64,000 nt of DNA, from contig NZ_JAHVHV010000003.1 in NCBI RefSeq assembly GCF_019802085.1, positions 310,001-374,000 on the forward strand. The letters are read 5' to 3'. Shown in pieces: positions 37,940-49,437 of the stretch. Source of the DNA: Ferrimonas balearica (GTDB lineage: Bacteria > Pseudomonadota > Gammaproteobacteria > Enterobacterales > Shewanellaceae). Position 1 is the first letter of the stretch; every line of letters starts with the position of its first letter. The notes beneath the pieces are model-generated. The model saw only the letters and a program-made list of their open reading frames with translations. It was not told where the DNA came from and did no database searches. The translations under genes were made by a program, and so were the position numbers.

Positions 37940-38203
37940 CCTCGGAAGTCCTTCCAAACTCGAAAAGAGACAAAAAGTCGGTATTACCACTGAAGCGCTG
38001 CCCATGACTCGGAAAATCCGCAGTTATAAGCAGAAAATCTCGGGGTATAAATCAAACCACAGCGATGCTGACAACAACCTGAACTGCGGAACCTTTTGAT
38101 TACATCAGCGGAGCATTTTCTCGCCTTTTCGTTACCGGAACTAACGACGCCATCAAAAAAAGGCCCTGCAGCAAACCTTTGTTACCAAAAGAGTTGGGGA
38201 CAG
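37940..38203. other. Intergenic region upstream of the RND operon
   Basis: About 260 bases, more AT-rich than average, no gene seen. It carries the candidate RND promoter at 38046-38074. Nothing else can be supported. Confidence 0.6.
38046..38074 (-). promoter_or_regulatory. Candidate sigma-70 promoter of the RND operon
   Basis: On the minus strand TTGTCA (38069-38074) and TTTATA (38046-38051) with a 17-base spacer, about 100 bases before the adaptor start. Confidence 0.6.
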
Positions 38204-38226
38204 AAAAAAAGAGGCCGAAGCCTCTT
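38204..38226 (-). terminator. Terminator of the ilv operon
   Basis: On the minus strand AAGAGGC-TTCG-GCCTCTT ending in a run of seven T, just after the ilvA stop at 38245. Confidence 0.92.
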
Positions 38227-38244
38227 AACGATTCCAGGGTTGCG

Positions 38245-39768
38245 CTAGCCCCGAAGGAAGAAGTGGTAGGCCGGACTGTCGGTGACCTCCTCGCAGTCCA
38301 TGTCCAGGGCGCACAGCTGCGCCCAGAGATCCGGGTAGTCGCCGTCGGGCACCTCCATCCCCAGCAGCACCCGACCGGCGGCGGCGCCGTGGTTGCGGTA
38401 GTGGAACAGCGAGATGTTCCAGCGACTGCCCAGATCTGCCAGGAACCGCTCCAGCGCCCCCGGGGCTTCGGGGAAGCGGACGTGGAACAGCCGTTCGTTC
38501 AGTGCCTCCGGCGGGATCCCCCCCACCATGTAGCGCACGTGCAGCTTGGCGGTCTCGTCGTCGGAGAGATCCTGGTGGGGGTACCCCTCGGCGCTGAGGG
38601 CGGCGCTGATCTGGGCCAGCTCCTCCTGATGCTTGAGGCGGATCCCCACGAAGACGTTGGCCTGCTCCCGGCCCGACAGCCGGTAGTTGAACTCGGTGAT
38701 CAGACGCCGGCCCAGCAAACGGCAGAAGCGCAGGAAAGCCCCCTGGCGCTCGGGGATGGTCACCGCCAGCACCGCCTCCTTGCCCTCCCCCAGCTCGCAC
38801 CGCTCGGAGACGTAGCGCAGGCTGTGGAAGTTGACGTTGGCGCCGGAGAGGATCGCCGCCAGCTGCTGCCCGTCACCGCCATCGGCGCAGTAGCGCTTCA
38901 GTCCTGCCAGGGCCAGGGCCCCCGCCGGCTCGGCGATGGCCCGCCGGTCCTCGTAGATGTCCTGCACCGCGGCGCAGATCTCGTCACTGCTGACGGTGAT
39001 CACCCCGTCGACGCAGTGCCGGGCCAGCTCGAAGGGGGCGTCCCCGATCCGCTTGACCGCCACACCGTCGGCAAAGAGCCCCACCCGTGGCAGGGTGACC
39101 GGCGTGCCCGCCGCCAGGGCCGCCTTGAGGCAGGCGGCGTCGTCCGGCTCCACCCCGTACACCTTGATGTGAGGCGCCAGGGCCTTGAGGTAGGCCGCCA
39201 CACCGGCGATCAGGCCGCCGCCCCCCACGGGCACGAACACCGCATCCAGGTCCCGCCGCTGCTGCAGCAGCTCCTGGCCGACGGTGCCCTGGCCGGCGAT
39301 CACCGCAGCGTCGTCGTAGGGGGCCACCATGGTCAGCCCCTGGGTCTCGCTCAATTGACGGGCGTGCTGGTAGGCGGCGTCGAAGTTGTCTCCGTGGAGC
39401 ACCACCTCACCGCCGTGGCCGCGCACCGCCTCGACCTTAATCTCCGGGGTGGTCTGGGGCATCACGATCACCGCACGGATCCCCTTGCGGCTGGCGGCCA
39501 GGGCCACCCCCTGGGCGTGGTTGCCCGCCGATGCGGCCACCACCCCGGCCTCGGCCTGGGCCGGGCTCAGGCTGTGAATCTTGTTGTAGGCACCGCGCAG
39601 CTTGAAGGAGTGCACCGGTTGCTGGTCCTCTCGCTTCAGCCACACCTGGCGGTCAAGCCGGGCAGAGAGGCGTTTGAGAGGATCCAGGGTGCTCTGCACC
39701 GCCACGTCGTAGACCGGCGCCAGCAGGATCTGGCGCAGGGTCTGCTGAAGCAGCGCCTGGCCGCTCAC
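38245..39768 (-). CDS. ilvA: Biosynthetic threonine dehydratase IlvA
   Basis: 507 residues (E. coli 514). PLP lysine in [13 protein letters not shown], the [14 protein letters not shown] loop and [18 protein letters not shown] show the fold type II PLP enzyme. Two C-terminal ACT-like domains ([17 protein letters not shown] and [15 protein letters not shown]) are the isoleucine-binding regulatory half. First step of isoleucine synthesis: threonine to 2-oxobutanoate. GTG 39768 overlaps the ilvD stop by 4 bases with GGAGGAAG upstream; the frame extends further but only as antisense or offset reading of ilvD. Confidence 0.95.
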   Translation of the reverse strand: MSGQALLQQTLRQILLAPVYDVAVQSTLDPLKRLSARLDRQVWLKREDQQPVHSFKLRGAYNKIHSLSPAQAEAGVVAASAGNHAQGVALAASRKGIRAVIVMPQTTPEIKVEAVRGHGGEVVLHGDNFDAAYQHARQLSETQGLTMVAPYDDAAVIAGQGTVGQELLQQRRDLDAVFVPVGGGGLIAGVAAYLKALAPHIKVYGVEPDDAACLKAALAAGTPVTLPRVGLFADGVAVKRIGDAPFELARHCVDGVITVSSDEICAAVQDIYEDRRAIAEPAGALALAGLKRYCADGGDGQQLAAILSGANVNFHSLRYVSERCELGEGKEAVLAVTIPERQGAFLRFCRLLGRRLITEFNYRLSGREQANVFVGIRLKHQEELAQISAALSAEGYPHQDLSDDETAKLHVRYMVGGIPPEALNERLFHVRFPEAPGALERFLADLGSRWNISLFHYRNHGAAAGRVLLGMEVPDGDYPDLWAQLCALDMDCEEVTDSPAYHFFLRG

Positions 39769-41600
39769 GACCCTTCCTCCAGCAACGCCAGGTTGCGTAC
39801 CGCACCCTGGTCGGCACTGGTGGCCAGATGGGCGTAGGCCTTGAGCGCCGGGGAGACCTGACGCTCGCGATTGGGCTTGTAGCGACACCCCTCCGCCCGG
39901 GCCGCCAAGATGTCGGCGTCCACCTCCAGAGTGAGCGTCCGGCTGGGGATGTCGATGGCAATGATATCGCCGGTTTGCACCAGGGCGATGGGGCCGCCGC
40001 TGGCCGCCTCCGGGGAGACGTGGCCGATGGAGAGCCCCGAGGTGCCGCCGGAGAAGCGGCCGTCGGTGATCAGGGCGCAGGCCTGTCCCAGCCCCATGGA
40101 TTTGAGGTAACTGGTGGGGTAGAGCATCTCCTGCATGCCCGGGCCGCCCTTGGGCCCCTCGTAGCGGATCACCACCACTTCCCCCGCCTGGACTTCGCCG
40201 CCGAGGATGCCGTTGACCGCGTCCTCCTGGCTGTCGTAGACCCGGGCCGGGCCGGTGAACTGCCAGCAGGACTCGGGCACTCCGGCGGTTTTCACCACCG
40301 AGCCATTGGGGGCCAGGCTGCCGGAGAGCACCGCCAGGCCGCCCTCCTGGCTGTAGGCGTGTTCGATGTCGCGGATGCAGCCGTTTTCCCGGTCCACGTC
40401 CAACGTGGGCCAGCGGCAGGCCTGGGAGAAGGCCTGGGTGGTGCGCACCCCCGCCGGCCCGGCCCGGTAGAACTCGGCCACGCTGGCGCAGGGGGCGTTG
40501 GCCACGTCCCGCTCCGCCAGCACCGCTTCCAGGGACTGGCCAGCCACGTGGGGCACCTGGGTGTGGATCAGTCCCCCTCGGGCCAACTCCGACAGCAGCG
40601 CCATCACCCCGCCGGCGCGGTGCACGTCCTCCATGTGGTACTGCGGGGTGGCCGGGGCCACCTTGCACAGGTTGGGCACCTGGCGGGAGAGGGCGTCGAT
40701 GTCCGCCATGGTAAAGGGCACCTCACCCTCCTGGGCCGCGGCCAGCAGGTGGAGGATGGTGTTGGTGGAGCCGCCCATGGCGATGTCCAGGGCCATGGCG
40801 TTCTCAAACGCCTGACGATTGGCGATGCCGCGGGGCAGGGCGGTGTCGTCCTCCTGGTGGTACCAGCGGTGGCAGAGATCGACGATGCGTCGCCCCGCCT
40901 CCAGGAACAGTCCCTTGCGATCGGCGTGGGTGGCCAGCATGGAGCCGTTGCCCGGCAATGCCAGGCCCAGGGCCTCGGTGAGGCAGTTCATGGAGTTGGC
41001 GGTAAACATCCCGGAGCAGGAGCCGCAGGTGGGGCAGGCGCTGCGCTCCACCTGGTCGCTCTGGGCGTCGGACACCTTGGGATCCGCCGCCTGGACCATG
41101 GCGTCCACCAGGTCCAGCTTGATGATCTGATCCGACAGCTTGGTCTTGCCCGCTTCCATGGGGCCGCCGGAGACGAAGATGGTGGGGATGTTGAGCCGCA
41201 TCGCCGCCATCAGCATGCCCGGGGTGATCTTGTCGCAGTTGGAGATGCACACCAGGGCGTCGGCGCAGTGGGCGTTGACCATGTACTCCACCGAGTCGGC
41301 GATGAGCTCGCGGCTGGGCAGGGAGTAGAGCATGCCCCCGTGGCCCATGGCGATGCCGTCGTCCACGGCGATGGTATTGAACTCCTTGGCCACGCCTCCC
41401 GCCTCGACGATCGCCCCGGCCACCAGATCCCCCATGTCCTTGAGGTGGACATGACCGGGCACAAACTGGGTAAAGGAGTTGGCGATGGCGATGATGGGTT
41501 TGCCAAAGTCGTCGTCGGTCATCCCTGTGGCGCGCCACAGGGCGCGGGCCCCCGCCATGTTGCGGCCGGCGGTGGTGGTGGCGGAGCGAAGCTTTGGCAT
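39765..41600 (-). CDS. ilvD: Dihydroxy-acid dehydratase IlvD
   Basis: 611 residues (E. coli 616). Fe-S/metal motifs [16 protein letters not shown] and [20 protein letters not shown], and the C-terminal [20 protein letters not shown]. It dehydrates dihydroxy-isovalerate and dihydroxy-methylvalerate to the 2-oxo acids. ATG 41600 ([21 protein letters not shown]) is the family start; the open frame upstream is not needed. It lies after a 78-base gap from ilvE that holds a G+C hairpin. Confidence 0.97.
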   Translation of the reverse strand: MPKLRSATTTAGRNMAGARALWRATGMTDDDFGKPIIAIANSFTQFVPGHVHLKDMGDLVAGAIVEAGGVAKEFNTIAVDDGIAMGHGGMLYSLPSRELIADSVEYMVNAHCADALVCISNCDKITPGMLMAAMRLNIPTIFVSGGPMEAGKTKLSDQIIKLDLVDAMVQAADPKVSDAQSDQVERSACPTCGSCSGMFTANSMNCLTEALGLALPGNGSMLATHADRKGLFLEAGRRIVDLCHRWYHQEDDTALPRGIANRQAFENAMALDIAMGGSTNTILHLLAAAQEGEVPFTMADIDALSRQVPNLCKVAPATPQYHMEDVHRAGGVMALLSELARGGLIHTQVPHVAGQSLEAVLAERDVANAPCASVAEFYRAGPAGVRTTQAFSQACRWPTLDVDRENGCIRDIEHAYSQEGGLAVLSGSLAPNGSVVKTAGVPESCWQFTGPARVYDSQEDAVNGILGGEVQAGEVVVIRYEGPKGGPGMQEMLYPTSYLKSMGLGQACALITDGRFSGGTSGLSIGHVSPEAASGGPIALVQTGDIIAIDIPSRTLTLEVDADILAARAEGCRYKPNRERQVSPALKAYAHLATSADQGAVRNLALLEEGS

Positions 41601-41639
41601 AACGGGTCCCTTCGCCGGGGCGGCCCCGGCTGACATCAG

Positions 41640-41657
41640 GGGGCCCTGACGGGCCCC
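41640..41657. repeat. G+C-rich hairpin between ilvE and ilvD
   Basis: GGGGCCC-TGAC-GGGCCCC, a perfect 7-bp stem with a tetraloop and no U run. An intra-operon RNA hairpin that could stabilise or process the message rather than terminate it. Confidence 0.4.
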
Positions 41658-41678
41658 GGGGTTAACTGTGGCGCTGGC

Positions 41679-42650
41679 TCAGAGCTCAACCGCCATGGTG
41701 TGAGCGGCAAAGGCCTGCTCGTCGCTGGGGGCGTGGACGTAATCCAGCCAGCCCCACTTGTCCTCGGTCTGGCCGGTGAACAGGCCGAAGAAGGCGGTCT
41801 GCATCGCCTCGGTGACCGGGCCCCGGGCCCCATCCCCCACGGTGATGCCGTCCACCGAACGCACCGGCACGATCTCGGCGGCGGTGCCGGTCATGAAGAT
41901 CTCGTCCGCCAGGTAGAGGGCCTCGCGGGCGATCGCCTCCTCCTTGACCTGGTAGCCGGCGTGCCGGGCCAGGGTGATCACCGTATCGCGGGTGATCCCC
42001 GGCAGGATGGCGGCGGTGGTGGGCGGGGTGATGATCACGCCGTTTTTCACCAGGAAGAGGTTCTCCCCGGCCCCTTCGGAGATCTGGCCGTTGACGTCCA
42101 GGGCGATCCCCTCGGCGTAACCGTGGCGCTTGGCTTCCCCGGAGATGAGCTGGGAGGAGAGGTAGTTGCCGCCGGCCTTGGCGCCGGTGGGCATGGTGTT
42201 GGCGGCCAGACGGTTCCAGCTGGAGACGCACACGTCCACCCCGGTCTGGGCGCTTTCATCCCCCAGATAGGCGTCCCAGGGGAAGGCGGCGACGATCACC
42301 TCGGCCTGGCTGCCCGGCGGGACGTTCAGCCCCAACCCCACATGGCCGTAGAAGGCCAGCGGACGGATGTAGGCGCTGTCCAGGCCGTTGTGGCCCACGG
42401 CATCCCGGCAGGCCTGCTCGATTTCGGCCACCGACCAGGGGATCGGCATGCGGTAGATCTTGGCGGAATCGAACAGCCGCTGGATGTGCTCCTGGAGACG
42501 GAACACCGCCGGCCCCTTGGGGGTGTGGTAGGCGCGGATCCCCTCGAACACCGACGAACCGTAATGCAGGGCATGGCTGAGCACGTGCACCTGGGCGTCC
42601 TGCCAGGGCACCATCTCTCCATTAAACCAGATGTAATCGGCTTGGCTCAC
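41679..42650 (-). CDS. ilvE: Branched-chain amino acid aminotransferase IlvE
   Basis: 323 residues, fold type IV PLP enzyme. ADYIWFNGEMVPWQDA at the N-terminus matches E. coli IlvE; HALHYGSSVFEGIRAY, the lysine in AKAGGNYLSSQLI and EGAGENLFLV are catalytic-site landmarks. It makes valine, leucine and isoleucine from their 2-oxo acids. The start is GTG 42650 (VSQADYIW) with GGAG 8 bases upstream; the upstream TTG in the frame is not needed. Third from last in the ilv operon. Confidence 0.96.
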   Translation of the reverse strand: MSQADYIWFNGEMVPWQDAQVHVLSHALHYGSSVFEGIRAYHTPKGPAVFRLQEHIQRLFDSAKIYRMPIPWSVAEIEQACRDAVGHNGLDSAYIRPLAFYGHVGLGLNVPPGSQAEVIVAAFPWDAYLGDESAQTGVDVCVSSWNRLAANTMPTGAKAGGNYLSSQLISGEAKRHGYAEGIALDVNGQISEGAGENLFLVKNGVIITPPTTAAILPGITRDTVITLARHAGYQVKEEAIAREALYLADEIFMTGTAAEIVPVRSVDGITVGDGARGPVTEAMQTAFFGLFTGQTEDKWGWLDYVHAPSDEQAFAAHTMAVEL

Positions 42651-42671
42651 GGTGAATACTCCTTTCAATGC

Positions 42672-42935
42672 TTAGGCGTTGGCCGCGGCGGCGGGGGCCG
42701 CTTCGCAGGCCGTCTCAATGCGACAGTCGGTCACATCGAACAACTTGTCCAGCTGACGGGTCAGCTGGTCGATGGGGCGCTCACTGCTGACGGTGACCGC
42801 CATCTGAGAGTGTGCCCCGCTTTGGGCCATGTTCATATGACGAATGGTGAAGCCGCGATGGCGGGTCACCCGCAGCACCCGCTCCAGCACGTCCGCACTG
42901 GGGTTCATCTCGATATACAAAGTGTGCTCGCTCAT
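42672..42935 (-). CDS. ilvM: Acetolactate synthase II small subunit IlvM
   Basis: 87 residues, one ACT domain: [26 protein letters not shown], then [24 protein letters not shown]. It is the regulatory partner of IlvG. The C-terminus is a low-complexity Ala tail (AAPAAAANA). ATG 42935 overlaps the ilvG stop by 4 bases. Confidence 0.94.
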   Translation of the reverse strand: MSEHTLYIEMNPSADVLERVLRVTRHRGFTIRHMNMAQSGAHSQMAVTVSSERPIDQLTRQLDKLFDVTDCRIETACEAAPAAAANA

Positions 42936-44578
42936 CGCTTTTCCTCCATCATCTCGTCGTTCGAGGCACCCGGGGGCACCAGGGGCCAGACGTTTTCCTT
43001 TTCCGAAATGGACACGTGCAGCAGGAAGGGGCCCTCGGCGCTGAGCATCTCGCTCATCGCCTCCTCCACCTGATCCTTGCGCCAGATGTGGCGACCGGGG
43101 ATGTTGAAGGCCGCCGCCATGGTGACAAAATCCGGGTTATCCGACAGGTCGGTCTCGCTGAAGCGCTCCTCGAAGAACAGCTCCTGCCACTGCTTCACCA
43201 TCCCCAGGCGCTGGTTGTCCAGCAGCACTATCTTCAGGGGCAGCCGGGCCCGCTTGATGGTGGTCAGCTCCTGCACGTTCATCATGAAAGAGCCGTCACC
43301 GGAGACCAGCACCGAGAGGTCGTCGGGGCGGGCCAACTGGGCCCCGATGGCCGCCGGCAGGCCAAAGCCCATGGTGCCCAGGCCGGCACTGGAGAGGTGG
43401 TTGCTGGGGCTGTCGAACCACATGTGCTGGGCCACCCACATCTGGTGCTGACCCACGTCACAGGAAACCATGGCGTTGCGGGGCAGGCGTTCCGCCAGGC
43501 GCTTGAGCAGAGCCGGGGCGTAGACGGTGGCGCCGGGGTGATCGTAGCGGTGGGCGCACTGGCGTTTCTGCTCGTCGCAGTGGTCTCGCCAGTCGGTCAC
43601 CGCCAGGGGCATCGCCAGGGCCGGCAGCACCCGACGCAGATCGCCGCAGTAGGAGACCAAGGCGGCGCGGCGCTTGCTGATCTCCGCCGGATCGATGTCC
43701 AGGTGGATCACCTTGGCGTTGGGGGCGAAGGCGTCCAGCTTGCCGGTCACCCGGTCATCGAAGCGGGCGCCCACGGCGATCAGCAGATCACACTCCTGCA
43801 CCGCCTGGTTGGCGGCCTTGCTGCCGTGCATCCCCAGCATGCCGAGAAAGCCCGGGGTGCCGTGAGCGATGGCGCCGATCCCCTTCAAGGTGGTGACCGA
43901 GGGTACGCCAGTGATACGGATGAAATCCCGCAGCTCCGCCACCGCACCGGCCATGCCCACGCCGCCGCCCACGTAGAGCAGGGGGCGCTGGGCCTGGGTC
44001 AGCATCTGCTGGGCCGCTTCCAGCTCGAAGGTATCGTTGGCCGCTTCCGGCAGGGCGCGCTGACGCCCCTGGTAGGCCACCATCGCCTGCTGCACATCCT
44101 TGGGGATGTCCACCAGCACCGGGCCCGGCCGCCCCTCCATCGCCAGCTCGAACGCCTTGTGCAGGGTCTCGCACAGCGCTTCGGGTCGGTCCACCAGGAA
44201 GCTGTGCTTGGTGCAGGCCAACGAGAGGCCCAGCACGTCGATCTCCTGGAAGGCGTCGGTGCCGATGGCGGCGCTGGGCACCTGACCGGTGATGGCCACC
44301 ACCGGGATGGAGTCCATCATGGCGTCCGCCAGGGCGGTGATCAGGTTGGTGGCCCCCGGGCCGGAGGTGGCCATGCAGACCCCCACCTTGCCGGAGGCGC
44401 GAGCGTAGCCGATGGCGGCAAAGGCTGCGCCCTGCTCATGCCGACACAGCAGATGCTCCACCGGGCTGTCGTACAGGGCATCGTAAATTGGCATGATGGC
44501 GCCGCCCGGGTACCCGAACAGGGTACGAACCCCCTGCTCCGATAACGCGCGTACTACCGCCTCCGCTCCGCTAATCAT
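42932..44578 (-). CDS. ilvG: Acetolactate synthase II large subunit IlvG
   Basis: 548 residues, intact (the E. coli K-12 copy is frameshifted). ThDP enzyme: catalytic Glu in [42 protein letters not shown] region [14 protein letters not shown], and the ThDP-binding [12 protein letters not shown]...[11 protein letters not shown]. It makes acetolactate and acetohydroxybutyrate from pyruvate and oxobutanoate. Four bases after ilvC. Confidence 0.97.
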   Translation of the reverse strand: MISGAEAVVRALSEQGVRTLFGYPGGAIMPIYDALYDSPVEHLLCRHEQGAAFAAIGYARASGKVGVCMATSGPGATNLITALADAMMDSIPVVAITGQVPSAAIGTDAFQEIDVLGLSLACTKHSFLVDRPEALCETLHKAFELAMEGRPGPVLVDIPKDVQQAMVAYQGRQRALPEAANDTFELEAAQQMLTQAQRPLLYVGGGVGMAGAVAELRDFIRITGVPSVTTLKGIGAIAHGTPGFLGMLGMHGSKAANQAVQECDLLIAVGARFDDRVTGKLDAFAPNAKVIHLDIDPAEISKRRAALVSYCGDLRRVLPALAMPLAVTDWRDHCDEQKRQCAHRYDHPGATVYAPALLKRLAERLPRNAMVSCDVGQHQMWVAQHMWFDSPSNHLSSAGLGTMGFGLPAAIGAQLARPDDLSVLVSGDGSFMMNVQELTTIKRARLPLKIVLLDNQRLGMVKQWQELFFEERFSETDLSDNPDFVTMAAAFNIPGRHIWRKDQVEEAMSEMLSAEGPFLLHVSISEKENVWPLVPPGASNDEMMEEKR

Positions 44579-44582
44579 GGGT

Positions 44583-45581
<999 letters not shown>

Positions 45582-45615
45582 GGTGTGGCTCTCCGTAAAA
45601 TAATGACCTGAAAAG

Positions 45616-45647
45616 AAAAAACCCCCCGGACCTTTCGGTGCGGGGGG
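45616..45647 (-). terminator. Attenuator terminator of the ilv operon
   Basis: On the minus strand CCCCCC-GCACCGAAAGGTCC-GGGGGG followed by six T, placed between the leader peptide stop and ilvC. It would form when the leader is translated freely and be pre-empted when the ribosome stalls at the Ile/Val/Leu codons. Confidence 0.9.
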
Positions 45648-45669
45648 CTTGGTATTCTTGGCTTCGTCG

Positions 45670-45771
45670 CTAGCGTCTGGTTCCGCCGCGTGCCACACCC
45701 TGACCCCCGCAGGTGACAATAATCACCACGGTAATCACGACTAGCACTAGTTGATGGGCGGTACGGAACAT
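45670..45771 (-). CDS. ilvL: ilv operon leader peptide (attenuation)
   Basis: A 33-residue ORF on the minus strand, ATG 45771 to TAG. The middle is QLVLVVITVVIIV: twelve of thirteen residues after Gln are Leu, Val, Ile or Thr, i.e. the regulatory amino acids of the pathway (Thr being the Ile precursor). The end, TCGGQGVARGGTRR, resembles the PCGAALGRGKA end of E. coli IlvL. Followed by a terminator before ilvC. Ribosome stalling when a branched-chain amino-acyl-tRNA is scarce would allow read-through. Too short for ordinary gene calling. Confidence 0.93.
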   Translation of the reverse strand: MFRTAHQLVLVVITVVIIVTCGGQGVARGGTRR

Positions 45772-45824
45772 GGACAACACTCTCGACGGTTAAAAATTCG
45801 GTGCTCAACTTGTGAGCCCTTTTA

Positions 45825-45853
45825 GAGTTAGCACAGCCAATTTTCAGATGCAA
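45825..45853 (-). promoter_or_regulatory. Candidate promoter of the ilv operon
   Basis: On the minus strand TTGCAT (45848-45853), 17 bases, then TAACTC (45825-45830) preceded by TGTGC, an extended -10. It lies about 50 bases before the leader peptide in an AT-rich stretch. Confidence 0.65.
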
Positions 45854-45995
45854 AGAATTATTTGCACCCGGGCTTTTCGCCACATGTAACAAAATGTTTC
45901 ACACAAGCAAAACCAAGGGGATGGACTAAAATCCCTGAATAAACAGCCATTTTTTAACTGTGCCCGGCCAACCCTATCCACATGGAGGTGGAAAA

Positions 45996-47513
45996 GTGAG
46001 CCTTGCCCGAGTGTTAAGTCGTGGCCAGCTGGGGATCGACGCCCCGCTGGTGACCGTGGAAGCCCATCTGGGCGGTGGCCTGCCCAGCTTCGCCATCGTC
46101 GGCCTACCTGAGGCCTCGGTGCGGGAGTCCCGGGAGCGGGTACGCGCGGCGCTGCAGATCGCCGGTTTCGAATTCCCCGCCCGCCGCATCACCATCAACC
46201 TGGCCCCAGCGGACTTGCCCAAGCAAGGGGGGCGATTTGATCTCCCCATCGCTCTGGGGATCCTTGCCGCTTCCAAGCAACTTCCTGAGTCTTGCCTGCA
46301 CAATCGCGAATTTTACGGTGAACTCAGCCTGTCCGGAGAGCTGCGCCCCATCGTCGGTGCCCTGCCGGCCCTGGTGGCGGGCCAGCGGGCCGGTCACCGC
46401 CTCTATCTGCCCATGGGCAACCAGGCGGAAGCCCAGCTGGTCACCGGCGCCGATCACCAGCTCAGCCCCTCCCTGCTTGCCCTGGTGGCCGCCCTGTTGG
46501 GGCAGCAGCCGCTGCCCACCCCTGACACCCCAACGACCCAAGCCCAGCCCCCCTCCGCCTGCCTGAGCGAGATCCTCGGCCAGGACCACGCCAAACGGGC
46601 CCTGCTGATCGCCGCTACCGGCGGTCACCACTTGCTGCTGCTGGGCCCACCGGGCACCGGCAAGACCATGCTGGCCAGTCGACTGCCGGGCCTGCTGCCC
46701 CCGTTGAGCCCGGAGGAGGCCCTGGAGGTGGCGGCGATCCACTCGGTGGCCGGACTGCAGCGGGAGCTGGCCCAGCTGAGCGACCGCCCCTTTCGCGCCC
46801 CCCATCACTCCAGCTCCGCCGCCTCTTTGGTGGGGGGCGGCAGCGTGCCCCAGCCGGGGGAGATCTCCCTGGCCCACCGCGGCGTGCTCTTTCTCGACGA
46901 ACTGCCGGAGTTCCAACGGCCGGTGCTGGACAGCCTGAGGGAGCCTCTGGAGTGCGGTGAAGTGGTGATCTCCCGGGCCAGCGCCAAGCTGACCTTCCCC
47001 GCCCGCTTCCAGCTGGTGGCGGCCATGAACCCCTCCCCCAGTGGGGAAGTGGGCCGCCACAGCCGCGATACCCCGGAGCAGATCCGCAAGTACTTAAGCC
47101 GCCTCTCCGGCCCCCTGCTGGATCGCTTCGATCTCACCCTGGACGTGCCCCGTTTGCCGCCGGGCAGCCTGGCCCAAGGGCGGACCGAGGGCCTCACCAG
47201 CGCCGAGGCCCGGGGCCTGGTGCTGGCCGCCCGGAGCCGGGCAATGACCCGCCAGGGCGGCCTCAACCAGGCCCTGCCAGGCCACCGGCTGGGGCCGGAG
47301 GTGGGGATCCCCCAGGCGGCTCTCGCCTACACCGAGCGAGCGGTCAGCCGGCTGCGGCTGTCGGTGCGGGCCTTTCATCGCATCCTCAGGGTCAGCCGCA
47401 CCATCGCCGATCTGGCGGACAGCGACCAGGTGCAGCAGGCCCACGTGGCCGAAGCCCTGGGCTACCGGGCCATGGATCGGCTGCTGACCCAACTGAGCTC
47501 GCAAAGCGGGTGA
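45996..47513 (+). CDS. comM: YifB/ComM family AAA+ ATPase (Mg chelatase-like)
   Basis: 505 residues (E. coli YifB 506). N-terminal Lon-like fold (VEAHLGGGLPSFAIVGLPEASVRE), then AAA+ core: Walker A GPPGTGKTM, FRAPHHSSSAASLVGGG, Walker B VLFLDELPEF, and a C-terminal YTERAVSRLRLSVRAFHRILRVSRTIADL. ComM is a branch-migration helicase that extends heteroduplex during natural transformation. GTG 45996 has GGAGG 7 bases upstream. Divergent from the ilv operon, as yifB is next to ilvL in E. coli. Confidence 0.94.
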   Translation: MSLARVLSRGQLGIDAPLVTVEAHLGGGLPSFAIVGLPEASVRESRERVRAALQIAGFEFPARRITINLAPADLPKQGGRFDLPIALGILAASKQLPESCLHNREFYGELSLSGELRPIVGALPALVAGQRAGHRLYLPMGNQAEAQLVTGADHQLSPSLLALVAALLGQQPLPTPDTPTTQAQPPSACLSEILGQDHAKRALLIAATGGHHLLLLGPPGTGKTMLASRLPGLLPPLSPEEALEVAAIHSVAGLQRELAQLSDRPFRAPHHSSSAASLVGGGSVPQPGEISLAHRGVLFLDELPEFQRPVLDSLREPLECGEVVISRASAKLTFPARFQLVAAMNPSPSGEVGRHSRDTPEQIRKYLSRLSGPLLDRFDLTLDVPRLPPGSLAQGRTEGLTSAEARGLVLAARSRAMTRQGGLNQALPGHRLGPEVGIPQAALAYTERAVSRLRLSVRAFHRILRVSRTIADLADSDQVQQAHVAEALGYRAMDRLLTQLSSQSG

Positions 47514-47589
47514 GTGGTCCGCTCACCGCCTTGTCCATCGATAACCCAGTGATTACCATAGGTGCCGTTTCCATTCAGGAGGAAAGGCG

Positions 47590-48480
47590 ATGCTGTCCAC
47601 CCTGCGGGGGCTGCTGTCCTTCAGCGGCTACGTGATCAACACCCTGTTCTGGTTTCCCTGGGTGCTCAGCCTGGGACTGCTCAAACTGCTGCCCATCGCG
47701 CCACTGCGCCGACTCTGTAACTGGCTGATCGACGGCGTGGCCAGCCTCTGGATCGCCATCAATAACCTCAATCAGCGTCTGCTCTCCCGCACCAAAGTGG
47801 TGACCCACGCCCTGCCGGAGCTCAGCCCCCGTCAGTGGTACCTGGTGATCGCCAACCACCAGTCCTGGGTCGACATCCTGATGCTGCAGCGGCTGTTCAA
47901 CGGCAAGATCCCCTTCCTCAAGTTCTTCCTAAAGCGGGAGCTGCTCTACGTGCCCTTCCTCGGGCTGTGCTGGTGGGCGCTGGATTTCCCCTTTATGCGC
48001 CGCTACAGCAAGAGTTTCCTGGCCAAGTATCCGCACCTTAAGGGCAAGGACCAGGAGGCCACCCGCCAGGCCTGCGAAAAGTTCCAGCACCAGCCGGTCA
48101 GCATCATGAACTTCGTCGAAGGCACCCGCTTCACCCCCATCAAGCAGGCCCATCAGCAGAGCCCCTTTCCCACCCTGCTCAAACCCAAGGTGGGGGGCGT
48201 AGCCCTCTCCCTGGACGCCATGGGGGGCAAGCTGAAGAAGCTGCTGGATGTCACCATCTACTACCCCGGCGGGGTCCCCAGTTTCTGGGACTACCTGTGT
48301 GGCCGGGTGCCCCAGGTGGAGCTGGTGGTGGAGGAGCGTTGCCTGGCGCAGATGAACCGGCTGGACTACAACCGCCGGGAGGACAAAGGTCACTTTCAGA
48401 GCTGGTTGAACCAGATCTGGAGTGAGAAAGCGGGTAAGCTTGCCGCTTTGGAAAACCAACACCGACAACAGGACCGCTGA
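47590..48480 (+). CDS. Lysophospholipid acyltransferase family protein (YihG-like), first copy
   Basis: 296 residues. N-terminal membrane helices (about 10-60), then the acyltransferase box NHQSWVDI (HX4D) near residue 90, FMRRYSKSF, and the glycerol-phosphate box NFVEGTRFTP. It transfers a fatty acyl chain to a lysophospholipid, probably lysophosphatidic acid, in the inner membrane. AGGAGG lies 8 bases before ATG. Directly followed by a paralogue with no gap. Closest familiar protein is E. coli YihG. Confidence 0.88.
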   Translation: MLSTLRGLLSFSGYVINTLFWFPWVLSLGLLKLLPIAPLRRLCNWLIDGVASLWIAINNLNQRLLSRTKVVTHALPELSPRQWYLVIANHQSWVDILMLQRLFNGKIPFLKFFLKRELLYVPFLGLCWWALDFPFMRRYSKSFLAKYPHLKGKDQEATRQACEKFQHQPVSIMNFVEGTRFTPIKQAHQQSPFPTLLKPKVGGVALSLDAMGGKLKKLLDVTIYYPGGVPSFWDYLCGRVPQVELVVEERCLAQMNRLDYNRREDKGHFQSWLNQIWSEKAGKLAALENQHRQQDR

Positions 48481-49437
48481 ATGCTGTCGTTTCTGCCCGC
48501 GCCCCTCCTGGCGCCGCTCAACGCCCTGCTGGCGATACTGAACGTGCTGTTCTGGGGCAGCCTGATCCTGGTCCTGGCGCTGTTCAAGCTGCTGCCCATC
48601 CCCCCGCTGCGGCTGAAGATCAGCGCCCTGTGCAACGCCTGCATGCACGGCTGGGTGAGCGTCAACTACGGCCTGTTGCGGCTGACCACCAAGACCCGCT
48701 GGCGGGTCCAGGGGTTGGAGGAGAGCGGTCTGTCCAAGCAGGGCTGGTACCTAGTGCTGGCCAACCACCTCTCCTGGGCGGACATCGTGGTGGTCACCGT
48801 GGTGCTGCGCAACCACGTGCCTATGCTGAAGTTCTTCTTGAAGCAGCAGCTGTTCTACATCCCCATCATGGGGCTGGCCTGCTGGGCCCTCGATATGCCT
48901 TTTATGCGCCGCTACACCAAAAGCCAAATTGCCAAGAACCCGGCGCTCAAGGGCAAGGACATCGAGACCACTCGCCGCAGCTGCGAGAAGTTCAAGCACC
49001 TGCCCACCTGCGTCATCAACTTCGTCGAGGGCTCCCGCCTGACCCCGGGCAAGCACCAGCGCCAGCGCAGCCCCTTCCGTTACCTGATGAAGCCCAAGGC
49101 CGGGGGGATCGCCTTTGCCCTTAACACCCTGGGCAGCCAGTTTGACCAGCTGCTGGATGTCACCATCGTCTACCCCGATGCCCCGGAGAACATCATGTGG
49201 TCACTGCTCGGCGGCGAGCTGGACAACATCTGTGTGGCGGTGCAGACCCTGCCGTTGAGCGAAGTGCCCCACGGCGATTACGACAGCGACAAGGCCTACC
49301 GCATCGAGTTCCAGAAATGGCTCAACGGCCTGTGGGAGCAAAAGGACGACACCATCGACGGGATCCTCAGCCAGCAGGGGGGCCCAAAGGCGTTCTATCA
49401 AGGGCTGCCGTCAGCGCGTCCAGCTGAGTCTCGTTAA
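48481..49437 (+). CDS. Lysophospholipid acyltransferase family protein (YihG-like), second copy
   Basis: 318 residues, beginning at the base after the stop of the first copy. Same architecture: NHLSWADI, DMPFMRRYTKSQ, NFVEGSRLTPGKHQRQRSPF, LLDVTIVYPD. The two copies share order and spacing of all motifs, so this is an old tandem duplication. The 3' end overlaps the convergent DUF523 gene by 71 bases. Confidence 0.88.
   Translation: MLSFLPAPLLAPLNALLAILNVLFWGSLILVLALFKLLPIPPLRLKISALCNACMHGWVSVNYGLLRLTTKTRWRVQGLEESGLSKQGWYLVLANHLSWADIVVVTVVLRNHVPMLKFFLKQQLFYIPIMGLACWALDMPFMRRYTKSQIAKNPALKGKDIETTRRSCEKFKHLPTCVINFVEGSRLTPGKHQRQRSPFRYLMKPKAGGIAFALNTLGSQFDQLLDVTIVYPDAPENIMWSLLGGELDNICVAVQTLPLSEVPHGDYDSDKAYRIEFQKWLNGLWEQKDDTIDGILSQQGGPKAFYQGLPSARPAESR

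Noticed and set aside
39769-40668. In-frame extension of ilvA upstream of GTG 39768
   Set aside because: It is an offset reading of ilvD; length and N-terminus of IlvA support the short form.
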